A stretch of 64,000 bases of DNA. It comes from Triangularia verruculosa (Eukaryota > Ascomycota > Sordariomycetes > Sordariales > Podosporaceae). The position numbers and the translations under genes were made by a program. The notes beneath the pieces were generated by a model, which was not told the DNA's origin, made no database searches, and saw only the letters and a program-made list of their open reading frames with translations. Shown in pieces: positions 23,846 through 35,578 of the stretch (its first letter is position 1; each line of letters opens with the position of its first letter). The stretch spans positions 164,490 through 228,489 of the forward strand of contig MU863933.1 of the NCBI GenBank assembly GCA_033296885.1, read 5' to 3'.

Positions 23846-24770
23846 TGTGTGTAAACTAAAGAATAGAGATACGGACCAAAAAAAAGCTCAATTAGGAAAG
23901 AGAATTGAGGTGGTAAGTTGTAATTAGGTACACACGGACGCCTCATCCCTCCCAGAAACGGCCTCGATAATTTTTAGCTCGTGGGCGCCCGATGCCAAGA
24001 GCCGGCAGATCGGCGCGCCCCACAGACGGTCTTCCGAAGCCACCGGCCCTTGCTGCCTGTCCCTGCAGCCCCGCGCCGCTCTGGCCCTGCACTCTCTCAA
24101 GATATGCTGTTTGAAGACACGACGCAACTGATAGCAACGACGCTTCGTCACTGCCCAGCCACTAGATAGAGGCCCAGATACCGGATGCTATTACGCAAAG
24201 CCATGCTCACACGAAGAGTAGCACAGGCCTCAAGGTTCAAGAAACGTTATTCAGACCCGAATCCGGGAACGTGGCACAGGGACAGCTTTGTTGGTCTTGG
24301 GCCTGTCGGACCCGGCGCGGTGAAACACGTACCTTGACTGCCTGCCATCTCAAGCAGCTTTTTTATCCACTTTAGTTTGTCTGCTCTTACGAAATAGCAA
24401 CAACTTGTCCTCTTTGCTCTGTTGCAGTGTCTCTTTGAACCGCGACATTCCAGTGGCACTCTTGCACCCACGTTGCTTCTTGAAATCCCTTGTTAGGCCT
24501 AGGTACCGCTGATAATTGCAACGCCAAGCTCAGCTGCAGTCGTCAGCCGCCCGAGCCCACCACATCCCGCCCCTGGCTTAGGACAGATCTGCCCATCCAT
24601 TGAAAAAGAATCTCGACAACAGACATCGTCCCCTTTGCAGAGACCCTCACGATATTGACCCCATTTTTTGGTCCCCCGATGACCGCCGCTGCCGTCTCAA
24701 GGTAGCCAACGACACAGGCTCTCTTCAGCAATCATTGCGCCGGTCTTAGGACCCTCGCGACTGGGGAATC
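23846..24770. promoter_or_regulatory. SFM1/KEX1 divergent intergenic region
   Basis: 925 bp between head-to-head starts, so both promoters must lie here. An A-run near 23877-23885 sits just upstream of SFM1. No coding region or RNA gene recognised; specific factor sites were not assigned. Confidence 0.5.
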
Positions 24771-26817
24771 ATGGCCGTTGGACGGTCCTTGGCGGCCTGG
24801 ATGCGCCTCCCATCCATCATCACCGCCGCCGCCGTCGCCCTCTCATGGACGGCAACGCTAGCTGTCGCCGACGTCAAGGCGGCCGGCGACTACTTTGTCC
24901 ATTCCCTTCCAGGGGCGCCGCCAGGGCCCCTGGTGAAGATGCATGCCGGGTAAGGAAGTCCTGTTCTCGGTGGAAACCAGGGATGACCTCAACTAACATG
25001 GGCTTCTGTTTGCGCGCGCGTTAGGCATATCGAGGTTACACCCGAGTCCAATGGCAACATGTTCTTCTGGCACTTTCAAAACAAACACATTGCGAACAAG
25101 CAACGAACGGTGATATGGCTGAACGGTGGCCCGGGCTGCAGCTCCGAGGACGGTGCCTTGATGGAGATCGGTCCATACAGACTGAAGGACAAGGACACGC
25201 TGGTGTATAATGAAGGGGCCTGGAATGAATTCGCCAATGTTCTTTTCGTCGATAACCCTGTTGGCACAGGATTCAGCTACGTTGACACCAATGCTTTTGT
25301 GCGCGAGCTCGACGAAATGGCCGACCAGTTTGTCACTTTCCTGGAGAAGTGGTACAAGCTGTTCCCCGAGTATGAACACGACGATGTGAGTTCGGCTTTC
25401 TGGCATCTTTCAAAACCTGGTTCTCTAACTTTACTAGATCTACATTGCCGGAGAATCCTACGCCGGCCAATACATCCCCTATATCGCCAAGGCCATTCTC
25501 GAGCGCAACAAGAAAGGCGGCGAGTCCTCCTACAAGTGGAACCTTGCCGGCCTCCTCATTGGGAACGGCTGGATCTCCCCCCCGGAACAATACGAAGCTT
25601 ACCTTCAGTTTGCCTTCGAGAAGGGCCTCGTTAAAAAGGGCTCCGACGCAGCCTCCAAGCTCGAGGTTCAGCAGCGCATATGCTCCAAGCAACTCGCGGT
25701 CGGTCCGGCGCTGGTAGATAACAACGACTGCGAGAAGATCCTTCAGGATCTCCTCCAACTAACCGCCACAAAAAAAGGTGGCGAACAGCGCTGCGTAAAC
25801 ATGTACGACATCCGCCTAACCGACACCTACCCATCATGTGGTATGAACTGGCCCCCTGATCTCGACCACGTAACCCCTTACCTTCGCCGCAACGACGTCA
25901 TCCAGGCGCTCCACGTCAACGCGAACAAGGTCACTGGGTGGGTGGAATGCAACGGCCAGGTCGGAGCCAACTTCAGGCCCTCTTCTAAACCCTCTGTGGA
26001 ACTGCTTCCCGACCTCCTCAAGGAGGTGCCCATCATCTTGTTCTCCGGCTCCGAAGACTTGATCTGCAACCACCTCGGCACAGAGGCGCTCATCTCCAAC
26101 CTTCAATGGAACGGCGGGAAGGGCTTTGAAATCACCCCCGGTACCTGGGCGCCAAGGCGGGATTGGGATTTCGAGGGTGAAGCAGCTGGTTTCTGGCAAG
26201 AGGCTCGTAACCTTACCTATGTTGTGTTTTACAACTCTAGCCACATGGTTCCGTTCGACTACCCCCGCCGCACGAGGGACATGCTCGACCGCTTCATGGG
26301 AGTAGACATTTCTTCCATCGGCGGTAAACCAACCGACTCCCGTCTCGACGGCGAGAAGGTGCCTGAAACAACCGTCGGTGGCGTCGCAGGTAACGGCACC
26401 GATGCTCAACAAGCCGAAAAGGAAAAGCTCGACACGGCCAGATGGGAAGCCTACCGCAAGTCGGGCGAGATCGTGCTGGTCATTGTCGCCTTTGCCGCGG
26501 CAGGATGGGGCTGGTGGGTGTGGAGGGAGAGGAAGAAGAGGAGGGGGTATATGGGCGTTTCTGGCGGGGAAAACATCTCTCCTCCCGGTGGAATCGAAAC
26601 GAGAGGGAGGGAAGGGTTCCGAGACAAGAGGTCGGCAGCTGATCTCGAAGCGGGCGACTTTGACGAGAACGAGCTGGACGAGTTGCACATGAGGACGCCG
26701 ACGACAGTGATGGGCGGGGAGGGGAACGACCCAAGGTACAGCGTGGGTGCGGCGAGCGAGGATAGCGATGATGAGGAGGATATCAAGGGGAAGGGGAAGG
26801 AGAAGATGTCATCATGA
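24771..26817 (+). CDS. KEX1: Kex1-type serine carboxypeptidase
   Basis: Late-Golgi membrane carboxypeptidase (family S10) that trims C-terminal Lys/Arg after Kex2 cleavage, with a known link to cell death in yeast. Exons: 24771-24949, 25025-25385 and 25438-26817, giving 639 aa. An N-terminal hydrophobic signal (SIITAAAVALSWTATLAVA) precedes DYFVHSLPG. Catalytic features: WLNGGPGCSS oxyanion region, GESYAGQ with Ser187, SGSEDLICNHLG with Asp387 and SSHMVPFD with His449. A single TM helix at ~525-542 (IVLVIVAFAAAGWGWWVW) is followed by a basic stop-transfer stretch and an acidic cytosolic tail, the type I topology and length usual for fungal Kex1. Splice sites restore HAG-HIEVTPES and EHDD-IYIAGESY. 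The long frame antisense to it is a GC-rich shadow. Confidence 0.96.
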
Positions 26818-27507
26818 ATAACCGATTAAGACGCTAGGTCGATTGAAAGGGGAGAGACCAGGAGAGGAATGGTCAAGATTTCGATATCAGCATGGACGAG
26901 CTTGAGGAAAGCAGCTGACACTACACAACGATTGCAAGAACAGGAGCTAGTGAGAGAAAAGAAAGGCTTGGAAGGAAAGGCTGGCTGGTCGGTTGGTTTC
27001 CAGGTGTTTCGGGGGTTGTTTATATGTCAATTTGAGCTCATCTTTGCTACGGTTTACAAGTTCACATTGGCATAAACAGGACATATATATACATTATCAA
27101 CATTCACGTGGCATCGGTTCCAAAGGTTTTGAATACATGAGCAGAGTGAAAAACATTCGTGTGGTTGTGTACCAACTACATTGTGCAGTTTGTGTGTTGA
27201 AAAGTAAAGAGCTGAAATTCTTCCCGGACATTCAGTCAATACATCTAATTTCAGATGTCTATATGACTGGTCAACCAGCCGAAGCCCCCCCCTATCACAT
27301 GTTGCCCTATTCCAGTTCGTCCTCCAAAATAGCGACCTAGCCTAAGTTTACCACATGAATCATACTGGCCTTTGTGGCCGACGCGAGGTCTTGGCTCGCT
27401 GACCCTTGGTCTCGTAGACAGGATCCTGAGAGGCATTGTGTGCGGGCTGTATCTGGTCATTGGTTTGGGTATCATTTTTGTTGTAATAGACGCCTGTGCC
27501 AAACGCT
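26818..27507. other. Convergent 3' regions
   Basis: 690 bp between the 3' ends of KEX1 and DRE2. Short frames only; a TATATATACA tract lies near 27083-27092. No RNA gene or repeat recognised. Confidence 0.55.
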
Positions 27508-28632
27508 TCAAATTTGAGCCGTGTTGTTCAGGATCTTGACCTGCTCGCCGGGCTTGAAGGCGGGGAGACCAATGTACGGGCAGTCAGCGCATCTGAAGGC
27601 ATCTCCCAGGTAGCAGCTGTTGCAAGAGCCGGTCTTGCCCTGGACGGTGAAGTCAAGCTCGCTGAGGTCCTCAGACTTGAGCTTCAGGGTAGCAAGGCCC
27701 TTCTCGGCCTTCTCGCGACGGACCTTATCCTCGGCAGCCATTCTCTCGGCCAGACCACATGTGCTAAAGAGGTGTTAGTTACCTGTAATTGATTTATCTG
27801 TTGGAAGGGAAGCATACCAGTCCTTGCAGGCTCTCCGCTTCTTGCCTGGCTGAGGGGCGCACTCGGGAGGCTGCTGAATGGGGCGCTTCAGATCCGCCTC
27901 AGTCAAAAGAGTGTCCTCATCAATGACATCGTCGTCATCCTCGGCATCCAAATCCAAATCATCGCTGAAGTCGATGAAGCCAACACCAGCAGGCTCCTTG
28001 CTTACTGGCGCTGGCGCTGGAGCGGCGGCAGCAGCAGCCTTCTTTCCGAAGCTGAGAGGAATGCTTCCGTCTGGGTTGGCCTTCTTCCCAAAGCTGAGAG
28101 GGACGCTTCCATCAGCGTTCACCTTCTTCGCCCCGAAGCGCAGCGGCACCACCTCCTCTTCAGTGTAGTCAGGCTTCGTATATCCATCTTCCCCCAACAC
28201 CAAACCCGCAAGAACCGCCTCCTTCTCCTCCGACGAGCCGCCCTGCCCCAAGCTGCCGTCTTCGCTTCTCAACGTACCACCCGCCTTGAGCGCTGGTACA
28301 ACCTTGCCCCAGATCTCTCGGTTAGACAAGAGCGGAGAGACCTCGGCGCGGCGGCTTCCGTCAGGGTCGGTCACGATGAGAACGAGGTCGTAGGTTGCGA
28401 CGGGGAGACTGACTAATCCAGCAGCGAGACGGTCGAGCATCTGCAAATCGGTTGCCGACCGGTCATAGATGGAGAAGAGGGAGGTGAGACGGTCCTCGCG
28501 GGATGCGATCGATGGGGGCGCAAGCAAGAGTGTTCGCTTGCCAGAGTCGCCTTTTGCGCTGACAGCCGCAGCGTGCGCGGGGCTGAAGTCGAGGTCGGGT
28601 GTCGTGTCGATCATGACGGCGGCTGGAGGCAT
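27508..28632 (-). CDS. DRE2: Anamorsin homologue Dre2 (cytosolic Fe-S assembly)
   Basis: Electron-transfer protein of the cytosolic iron-sulphur assembly machinery, receiving electrons from the diflavin reductase Tah18. Two exons on the minus strand: 28632-27818 and 27763-27508, giving 356 aa. The N-terminal ~150 residues form a methyltransferase-like domain (KRTLLLAPPSIASREDRL, WGKVVPALKAGGTL). The middle is a Lys/Ala/Pro-rich linker with a FGKK-containing repeat (PLRFGAKKVNADGS, PLSFGKKANPDGS, PLSFGKKAAAA) and an acidic stretch. The C-terminal CIAPIN1 domain carries both cluster motifs: C258-x10-C269-x2-C272-x-C274 (the third cysteine codon is split by the intron) and C319-x2-C322-x7-C330-x2-C333, ending near LPAFKPGEQVKI. 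Confidence 0.96.
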
Positions 28633-30574
28633 TTTGGCGATATTTCCTGGTAGGTTTTAAAATCAAAGAAGACTGGTCATGGAAATGCGACAAAGTGAAA
28701 AAAAACCCAGGGAAAGAGGAGCAAGGAAAAAAAGATTGCGAATCGTGCCCGATTTGTATTGTTAATCCTGTCGTGGGGGCGGCAACTGGTTAAGCGTCTG
28801 GCAGGAGGGGCAGTTTTGGAATGCACAATTCTTCGGCCAATGGCGTTGAAGCTTATAAAGCGTTGCCACTAATACATTGAGGGAACAGTGCGAGAGTTTA
28901 GATCTCACACACCAAGTGGCGTGACAATTGGCGGCGAGAACACAGTGTGACTCACAGCTGATTACAGTGGGCTTTCTGATCCTCCGTTCCCGCGGAGGGC
29001 AGCCTTGGAGATATCGTCATCAATGGGGAGCCGATTTCGGCCATTTGGAAATCCGAATGAACATGTACACTAGTGTAGTATACATAGTGTCAATATTACT
29101 TCACGGACAATGGCGGTTCCTGGTAGGATGGGGAAGGAGGAGTGAAGCCGATGTGAGATGTCAGCCGGCACCGGTGAGGCCCGTTCGGGAGCAAGCGCTT
29201 GTTGTCATCAAGATCCGGCGATATCAGGGACCGTGTGGGCCGGAAATTGAAAACAGCCGTCGACATACGGCTCGGCCTGTCACGCGTGACCTGCGAGTGA
29301 CTTCGGAGAAATACAGTTCAGCCATATCAAACGACTGTCTGTTTCGGTTTCCATGGATGTCGAGAATCTGGACCGTTGCAGCTCGCTTCTGCTGGACATG
29401 TCTAATCGAGTCATGGAGTGACACAGCCATTGACTGATGGGCCTGGGGATGACGAATTGAGCAACGAGATTGGTTGAGTGACAGCTGGCCTGATCATATA
29501 CTGTATCTGATGCCGCACGAGAACTCTGAAGCTTAAAGCTCTCCGAAAATGCCAGCTTTCAACATTTCCAATTCCGGTCAGGCTATCGATCAAACAGCAA
29601 TGGTCCAATATCTCAATATCAGGGGTTCTAGAGGAGGAGAGAAACTTCCAGGGGCTTTGGAGCTGCCACTGGATTCCGGCGGGCACCCGTCAATCAGTGG
29701 GGCTAGCCGTTTGTGGTATGGCTTTCCCCGCATTTTGTACCGGCGCGGATGGGGCAGGGGATCGCTGAGACCTTCAATTGTGGGGCCCTGACATCACAAC
29801 CGTCCGCCATCTTGAGCACCTCAGCCGAAGCTATCACAAAGAAGAGGGCGCAAGAATAGCAAGAATAGCGGTGTCAATTGGGAAATGCAAATCCCACTAT
29901 GGCTAAATAGAATGAAACTCCAGCCACTGGATGGCCGGGGCCCAAGACTCAGCTCAATGGCGAGCAAATCACGTAATGGCTCTGGTCCAAAGTCAGCCCA
30001 GACTCATGTACTCTTACATGTAAATCACGCGACTCCCATACAGACGCCTCGTAGACTCCCCACCGCGCACCGTACCGCGCTGTCCCCTGTTCTTTCCCTT
30101 TGAGGATGCTCGCCTGATCAATGCGAGCCGTGACTGGCTGGTCCTTCCCTTCCATAGCTTCCCAACCACTGACCTGTCCGAACATCTCTCGGGCCTTTAA
30201 AGTCGAGAGCTCCCATCCCTCTCCTCTACACCCCTTTCTTTCATCGGCATTCAGATTCAAATCTATTCATTGATAATCCACCATCTCGGATACCATCATC
30301 CAACCCATCTCAACATCAACTGATAACCCTTCCTCGGCTCGCCCCTGAACTGGTCCGCCAGCTTTAGTGACATCACAACACCTCGCAGAGTACGTATCCC
30401 AGACCTGTCTCCTGCAGCACAGCTCCCCTTACCCGAGCTTATCGCTCCCAACCCCGCATCTTCTTTGTGTGACACTGACCCTTTGCTCGGCAGAACACCT
30501 CTCCAACAAACCAGTCGAACTATCTTCGAACAACTTCACTCTAGTACTCTCTATTGTTGCAGATTCATCACAAG
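28633..30574. promoter_or_regulatory. DRE2/STF2-like divergent intergenic region
   Basis: 1.9 kb between divergent genes, containing the DRE2 promoter and the promoter plus 5' UTR of the STF2-like gene. The last ~300 bases are pyrimidine-rich, as expected for a fungal promoter and leader. A 169-codon frame at 28928-29437 shows no domain-like sequence and is not called. Confidence 0.5.
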
Positions 30575-31080
30575 AGTAAGCTTTTATCACCTGCATTCGT
30601 CCCAGCAGCATTCACTAACAACCCTCCTCTCAGTGACTCGCTCTCACAAGTTCAACGACAAGGACCACTCTGTGATGGCTCCCGTCACGGGCCATCCCCA
30701 GCAACAAGTCCCCAAGTTCTTTGGCAAGCACGGCTTTGCTGATGCCGACCCCAAGAAGACCAAGAAGAACGGTGGTGGCAAGGGCAATTGGTGAGTCATT
30801 CTTTGCTCATCTTCCATGTGTTAGGTACATATCACTCACAGAACTTCTCTATAGGGGCCCAATCGGCTTAGAGGCAGAAGATGAAGAGTTCAACTTCGTC
30901 CACGCTCGTCGCCGCTCCAACAGCAGCAGCGTCTCTAGTCATCCCGACCACTTCAAGACCAAGTTCGAGATCAACGAGCCTGAGCCTGTGTTCGAGGAAG
31001 ACATCCATGGAGCCATGGAGGAGGAGAAGGACAGCAGTCAGTCCAGCGCCACCAGCATGGATGACCGCAAGGACATGTAA
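30575..31080 (+). CDS. STF2: STF2/TMA10-family small protein (start codon split by intron)
   Basis: Small hydrophilic protein of the yeast Stf2/Tma10 family (F1F0-ATPase stabilising factor and ribosome-associated, desiccation-related proteins). Three coding exons: base 30575 only, 30634-30790 and 30855-31080, giving 127 aa. Exon 1 ends in A before GTAAGC; exon 2 begins TGACTCGC after a CTCAG acceptor, so splicing creates an ATG and a protein starting MTRSHKFNDKD, very like the MTRTNKWT start of yeast Stf2. The conserved core PKFFGKHGFADADPKKTKK then GGGKGNWG spans the second intron. The C-terminal part is charged, Ser-rich and acidic. If the upstream intron is retained, translation could begin at 30675 (MAPVTGHP), losing 14 residues. 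The family call rests on the N-terminus and the GKGNWG motif. Confidence 0.82.
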
Positions 31081-31668
31081 GATGACCGCAACGGCGGGAT
31101 TTATGATGCGTGAGGACAGCCACCCGCAATATGCGCGCGGGAATCCATGCTCTTTTCAACATGGCGGAAGGTTCGTTGATACCCTATAGAGGTCTGAGAA
31201 CGTGATCTGGCGGGGAGGAAGCTGCCTTCTATCTGGCTACCACACTTTTTTTCTTTGTCCACTCTGAAGGCGGCTGGGGTAGCTGCACTGTACTAGTATT
31301 TATTTATTCAATTGATTTCTCGCGAGTCTTTTAGACTTGTATCTTTGACTTCTTGCCTGCTGTTATCTATGCGATGACGCTTTGCGATGCTGGGAAGAGT
31401 CTCACCACTCTGGCTTATACTTCACAGGTCTCGAGGGTATGAAGCAAGTGACATTCTACTCTCGTCTTGAACCATTTGTCAGTGTCTCGGTCTTCATTAT
31501 TTCTCTTGACTTTTTCCAAATCTTGAGGGTATGAATAGGGGTAGACGGCGTATTACGTGTTGCACTCAATATTTCATTTTGTTTAATCATCAAGTTGTAC
31601 GCTGAATGCGGTTAGCTACATCGAGCTGGGCTCCTTTTGAGCCATCGTCTTCATGCGCAACAGGTACT
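31081..31668. other. Convergent 3' regions
   Basis: 588 bp between the 3' ends of the STF2-like gene and FMT1. AT-richer than the genes; no coding region, RNA gene or repeat recognised. Confidence 0.55.
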
Positions 31669-33393
31669 CTAGCGGCTATAAATCCTCCTCATCATGACCC
31701 TGTTCCTCCTCCGTTCCGCCTCTTCATCTCTCGGGCCATCATCACCCTCCTGCTGAGGTTCCGATACCTGTAGCGCCCTCCCGATTGGCTCCTCGTCAAA
31801 GTGCATGCCCCGGTAATCCGTGACCGTCCTCCCCAGCTGCGCAGCCACATTCGCGGCCGGCCTCGTCGGCTTCCCGTCCGCCGTCATTTTGCCGATCCTC
31901 AACAGCCCCCTCCGGCCGCGGATGTGGTCGCGGAGGTATATGGAGCCGGTTTTTTGGTCGGGGAAGTAGGCTGTCTGGATGGTGAGCCGCCATCCTCTCA
32001 TCTTCCTTGGGAGCTCGGTCTGTTCCCTTTGAAGTTCACGTATGGGTGGTGTTGTTGGGATAGGGACGTCAATGGGTATATAGCCGTTTGCGAGGGCAGT
32101 GACCTGGTTGTAAAGATCCAACGAGTCTGGCTGGGGCGGGTAGTACGCCGGCGGTTCCTCGTCTGGCTCGCCGATTTGAAGCCATTCGATGATGGGGATT
32201 GACTCCTCGGCCCAGGGGTCTTGTTTGCATCTTTCGAGGGCGGATTGGATTTGGCTTGCGATGGCTGGGGGTACGTCGGGGGAGGATGGGTCGGGATGGA
32301 AGGAGATGTCGTCGCAGACTACACGTCTATTGTGTTCCTTTCTGGGGGTGCGGATGACGAGATTGGACCAGAGGGGCCCGAGGATGTGATGCTGGTGGGC
32401 AATTTCTTGGAGATGGTTTTCTGATGGGTGGCCGGTGGAGCGGGTGTAAATGGAGGGGGTTAGCCAGGGGATCTGTTTGGTCGAGGTGTTGATTTTGGGG
32501 GCGTGGCGAATGGGATAGGAAGGCTGCCAAGAGACGTCTTTGTGTGGTGGGATATGCAAGCCGGATTCGAGAGAGGAGACAAGCATGGAGGCTCCGATGG
32601 GGGCAAGCAGGGAAGTGAGGTCAGAAGTGGTGGTGTTTGCTGTGATGGGGATGCCGGGCAGGGGGGTTTGAGAGAGGACGGTGCCTGTGTCGAAAGAGTC
32701 CGGGGAAAGGGTCTGGATGGAGACTCCGGTGTGAGTGTAGCGATTTAAAAGTGCATAGTGCAGAGGAGCTGGGCCACGGAGGCTGTAAGGGGGTTAATAA
32801 GGCGCATCTTCAGGACTGAGGGGAAGAGTAACCCACTCAGGTAACAAAGAAGGGTGAACGTTCACACCACCGTATTCTGCTTGTTTTAGAATACGCGGTG
32901 GGACAAAACGACCGAAAGACACGGCAACGATCAGGTTGACGTATTTTTTTATCTGGAGGCGGAGGACAGAAGTCAGCTCTGTCGTGTGATAAGAACCCTG
33001 CAGGGGCACTTACAAACCAATCAGTGAACGTGTCCCTTGGTAGCGTTAGTAGTGGGAGGCCGAGCTCCCGGGCTACTGATGCTATTGGAACTGAGTAATG
33101 TGTTAGTTATAGAGATATCTTTAAAGCTACGGGGTCTGAGACTTACCTTCAGTCAGTTGCTTCAGCCCTCTACCTGTTGGCTTAGACGGCCGAACCAGCA
33201 CGTCGATGGACTCGATGAGATTTGGATCTTCTTTATGTTTCTTGTGTAACGCTTCTAGTGAGTGGCAACTGAACTCATCCGAGCCGCAGAATAGAATCCG
33301 TAATGGGTTACCGCGGCTTGTACTGGTTGAGGCAAACCTCAATGGTCTCACGATGGACCGCTGAAGCGGCCGTGAGGCTGCCAACCACAGCAT
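31669..33393 (-). CDS. FMT1: Mitochondrial methionyl-tRNA formyltransferase
   Basis: Transfers a formyl group from 10-formyl-tetrahydrofolate to initiator Met-tRNA in mitochondria. Four exons on the minus strand: 33393-33147, 33090-33014, 32952-32837 and 32782-31669, giving 517 aa, with all phases matching. The N-terminus is Arg/Ser-rich (RPLQRSIVRPLRFAST), typical of a matrix presequence, followed by LRILFCGSDEFS. Spliced sequence restores GRGLKQLTEVPIASVAREL, VNLIVAVSFGRFVPPRIL and VNVHPSLLPDLRGPAP, the catalytic Asn-x-His motif, then HTGVSIQTL and DTGTVLSQ with the third catalytic residue, Asp. The C-terminal domain (RGRRGLLRIGKMTADGKP) resembles the OB-like tRNA-binding part. Longer than yeast Fmt1 because of inserts in the C-terminal half. 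Divergent from nudF. Confidence 0.93.
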
Positions 33394-33755
33394 TGTGCTA
33401 GTTTCAAGGCTCTAATGTGATATGCTTTCCAAGATTATTGTCCGCAGATTGAGTCAACTTGAGCTGAGAAAAAAACCACTGGTATGGTTGTGGAAATTGC
33501 TCGAATGAAAAACGAAGCTGTATTGGTTAAAAGTGAGTAAGAATGAAGCTTCAAGTGAGAGAACAAAATAAGTGGGCCACGAACCTTGAGAGCTCTGGCC
33601 CCTGCAACGCGGACCCTTGCAGATCCACCCTTGGCATCCCACCCCCTGGAACTTCCCTGTGACCAGCTCAAAGATACGGTCAACCATCACTACGATTTGT
33701 ATATTGCCCGCTATGTTTGTTTCTAGTTATTTTGTGTATTTCTATAGCTATAAAT
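33394..33755. promoter_or_regulatory. FMT1/nudF shared promoter region
   Basis: 362 bp between head-to-head FMT1 and nudF starts, so the two genes probably share a compact bidirectional promoter. No specific factor sites are assigned. Confidence 0.55.
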
Positions 33756-35299
33756 ATGGCGACCCGAAGCTTTTTGACAGACCGGCAGGCTGAAGAGCTG
33801 TGCGTTTTTCCACCAACACTTCTTCCTGTCCATATCGAAGACCCACGACCAAAGTTCGTAGCTAACCAAAGTCAACAGACACAAATCCATCATCGCCTAT
33901 CTCACCTCTTTGAACCTCACCACCACGGCCCAAACCCTCCGTGCCGAGCTCAACCTCCCAGAAGAAACCTTCGACTCCGCCAAGGCCAAACAATACGAAG
34001 GCCTCCTTGAGAAGAAATGGACCTCCGTGATCCGTCTCCAAAAGAAAGTCCTGGACCTCCAAGCAGAGAATGCCCACCTAAAAGACGAAATCGAGAATGC
34101 CGGCCCGCTGGCTCTGTCAAAGAAGAACCAAGACCCAGCCAACTGGCTCCCCAAGGGGCCCCCACGATACACCCTCGAAGGCCACCGCCTGCCCATCACC
34201 TCTGTCGCCTTTCACCCAGTCTTTAGCTCTTTGGCGTCGGCATCAGAAGATAACACCATCAAGATTTGGGATTGGGAACTCGGCGAGCTGGAACGAACAC
34301 TAAAAGGCCACACCAAGGCCGTGTTAGATGTCGACTTTGGCGGGCCCCGTGGAAACACACTGTTGGCAAGCTGCAGCTCAGACATGAGCATCAAGCTATG
34401 GGATCCGGCGGATCAGTACAAAAACATCCGAACACTCCACGGGCACGACCATATTGTCAGCTCGGTGCGGTTTGTTCCTGCCAATAGCGCTGCCGGGGCG
34501 GGTGGAAACTTGCTTGTGAGCGCTAGCAGGGACAGTACGTTGAGACTGTGGGATGTGACGACTGGGTACTGTGTCAAGACGATAGAAGGGCACAATGACT
34601 GGCCGAGGGCAGTGACTCCGTCGGCGGATGGCAGGTGGTTGCTGAGCACAGGGAATGACAAGGCAGCAAGACTCTGGGATATTGGGGTGAGGGAACCAGA
34701 GTGTCGGGTGGTTATGTTCGGGCATGAGAATTTTAACGCATGTTGTCTCCCTCGTACAACCGTCGTATATGCTATGAATGTGCTAACATGGTTCTCAATA
34801 GTTATGCTGCGCCTTCGCACCCTCAACGTCCTATCCCTATCTATCACGACTCGCCGGGCATGAGAAGGTGCCGCCAGCAAACAGCTCGGCCGAGTTCATG
34901 GCGACTGGCTCTCGTGACAAGCAAATACGGCTGTGGGACAGGAGGGGCCAGTGCATCAAAGTGTTGGAGGGCCACGACAACTGGGTTCGAGGCCTGGTGT
35001 TTCACCCAGCAGGCAAGTTCCTGATCTCGGTAGCAGACGACAGGACTATGCGGTGCTGGGATCTGAGTCAGGATGGAAAATGCGTACAGACCCTCTCTGG
35101 GATGTTTGACGGATTTGTTAGTTGTGTGAGATGGGCGCCTGGGGTGACCAAGGACGGGCCTGCTGGCGGTGATGGTGGTGATGGCACGCCAAGAAAGAAA
35201 GTTGGCGCAGAGGCCAATGGTGGGATACAGATGCGGTGTGTGGTTGCTACTGGAAGCGTTGACGGGACGGAAGGCAAGGTGAGGATCTTTGCCAACTGA
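33756..35299 (+). CDS. nudF: LIS1/NudF dynein regulator (PAC1)
   Basis: Cytosolic WD40 protein that binds dynein and NudE and is needed for nuclear migration in hyphae. Three exons: 33756-33799, 33879-34737 and 34802-35299, giving 466 aa. N-terminal LisH motif (FLTDRQAEELHKSIIAYL), a coiled coil (~50-85: EKKWTSVIRLQKKVLDLQ) and seven WD repeats (IKIWDWELGELERTLKGH, IKLWDPADQYKNIRTLHGH, LRLWDVTTGYCVKTIEGH, ARLWDIG, IRLWDRRGQCIKVLEGH, MRCWDLSQDGKCVQTL, VRIFAN at the end). The second intron is unusual: the donor that keeps the frame and a normal intron length is GC (GCATGT at 34738), with a TGCTAAC branch site and CAATAG acceptor at 34801; this gives GHENFN-LCCAFAPSTSYPYL. GT donors in phase would leave introns of only 37-40 nt. 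N-terminal part certain, that junction less so. Confidence 0.93.
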
Positions 35300-35578
35300 G
35301 TCTTCTGACCGAGGCAAGGTCAAATTGGCAGGAAGGGATGGGCCTACGACATCGGCATCACCCGCAGCCAGCATATCAGGGGCAATGTGTAAGTGAAAGT
35401 ACGACTTTCGCTGCCGCAAAAAAGCGTAGTTTTGATATTTACCCTTATCTGGTTATTCTTCCTCTTTGATATACTCTTCCGCCGCTTGTTCCTGTTCTGC
35501 TGCTTGTTGTTCTAGTAAAGACCATAGTTCCAACTGTGCTGCTTGTTGTCGCCGGTTCTAGTCCTCTTGCCGTTACGG

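Noticed and set aside
25834..26688. 284-codon frame antisense to KEX1
   Set aside because: Shadow of a GC-rich coding region; the sense strand encodes catalytic residues of KEX1 and the antisense product has no recognisable features.
28928..29437. 169-codon frame in the DRE2 upstream region
   Set aside because: Composition and lack of motifs suggest chance; it lies in a promoter region.
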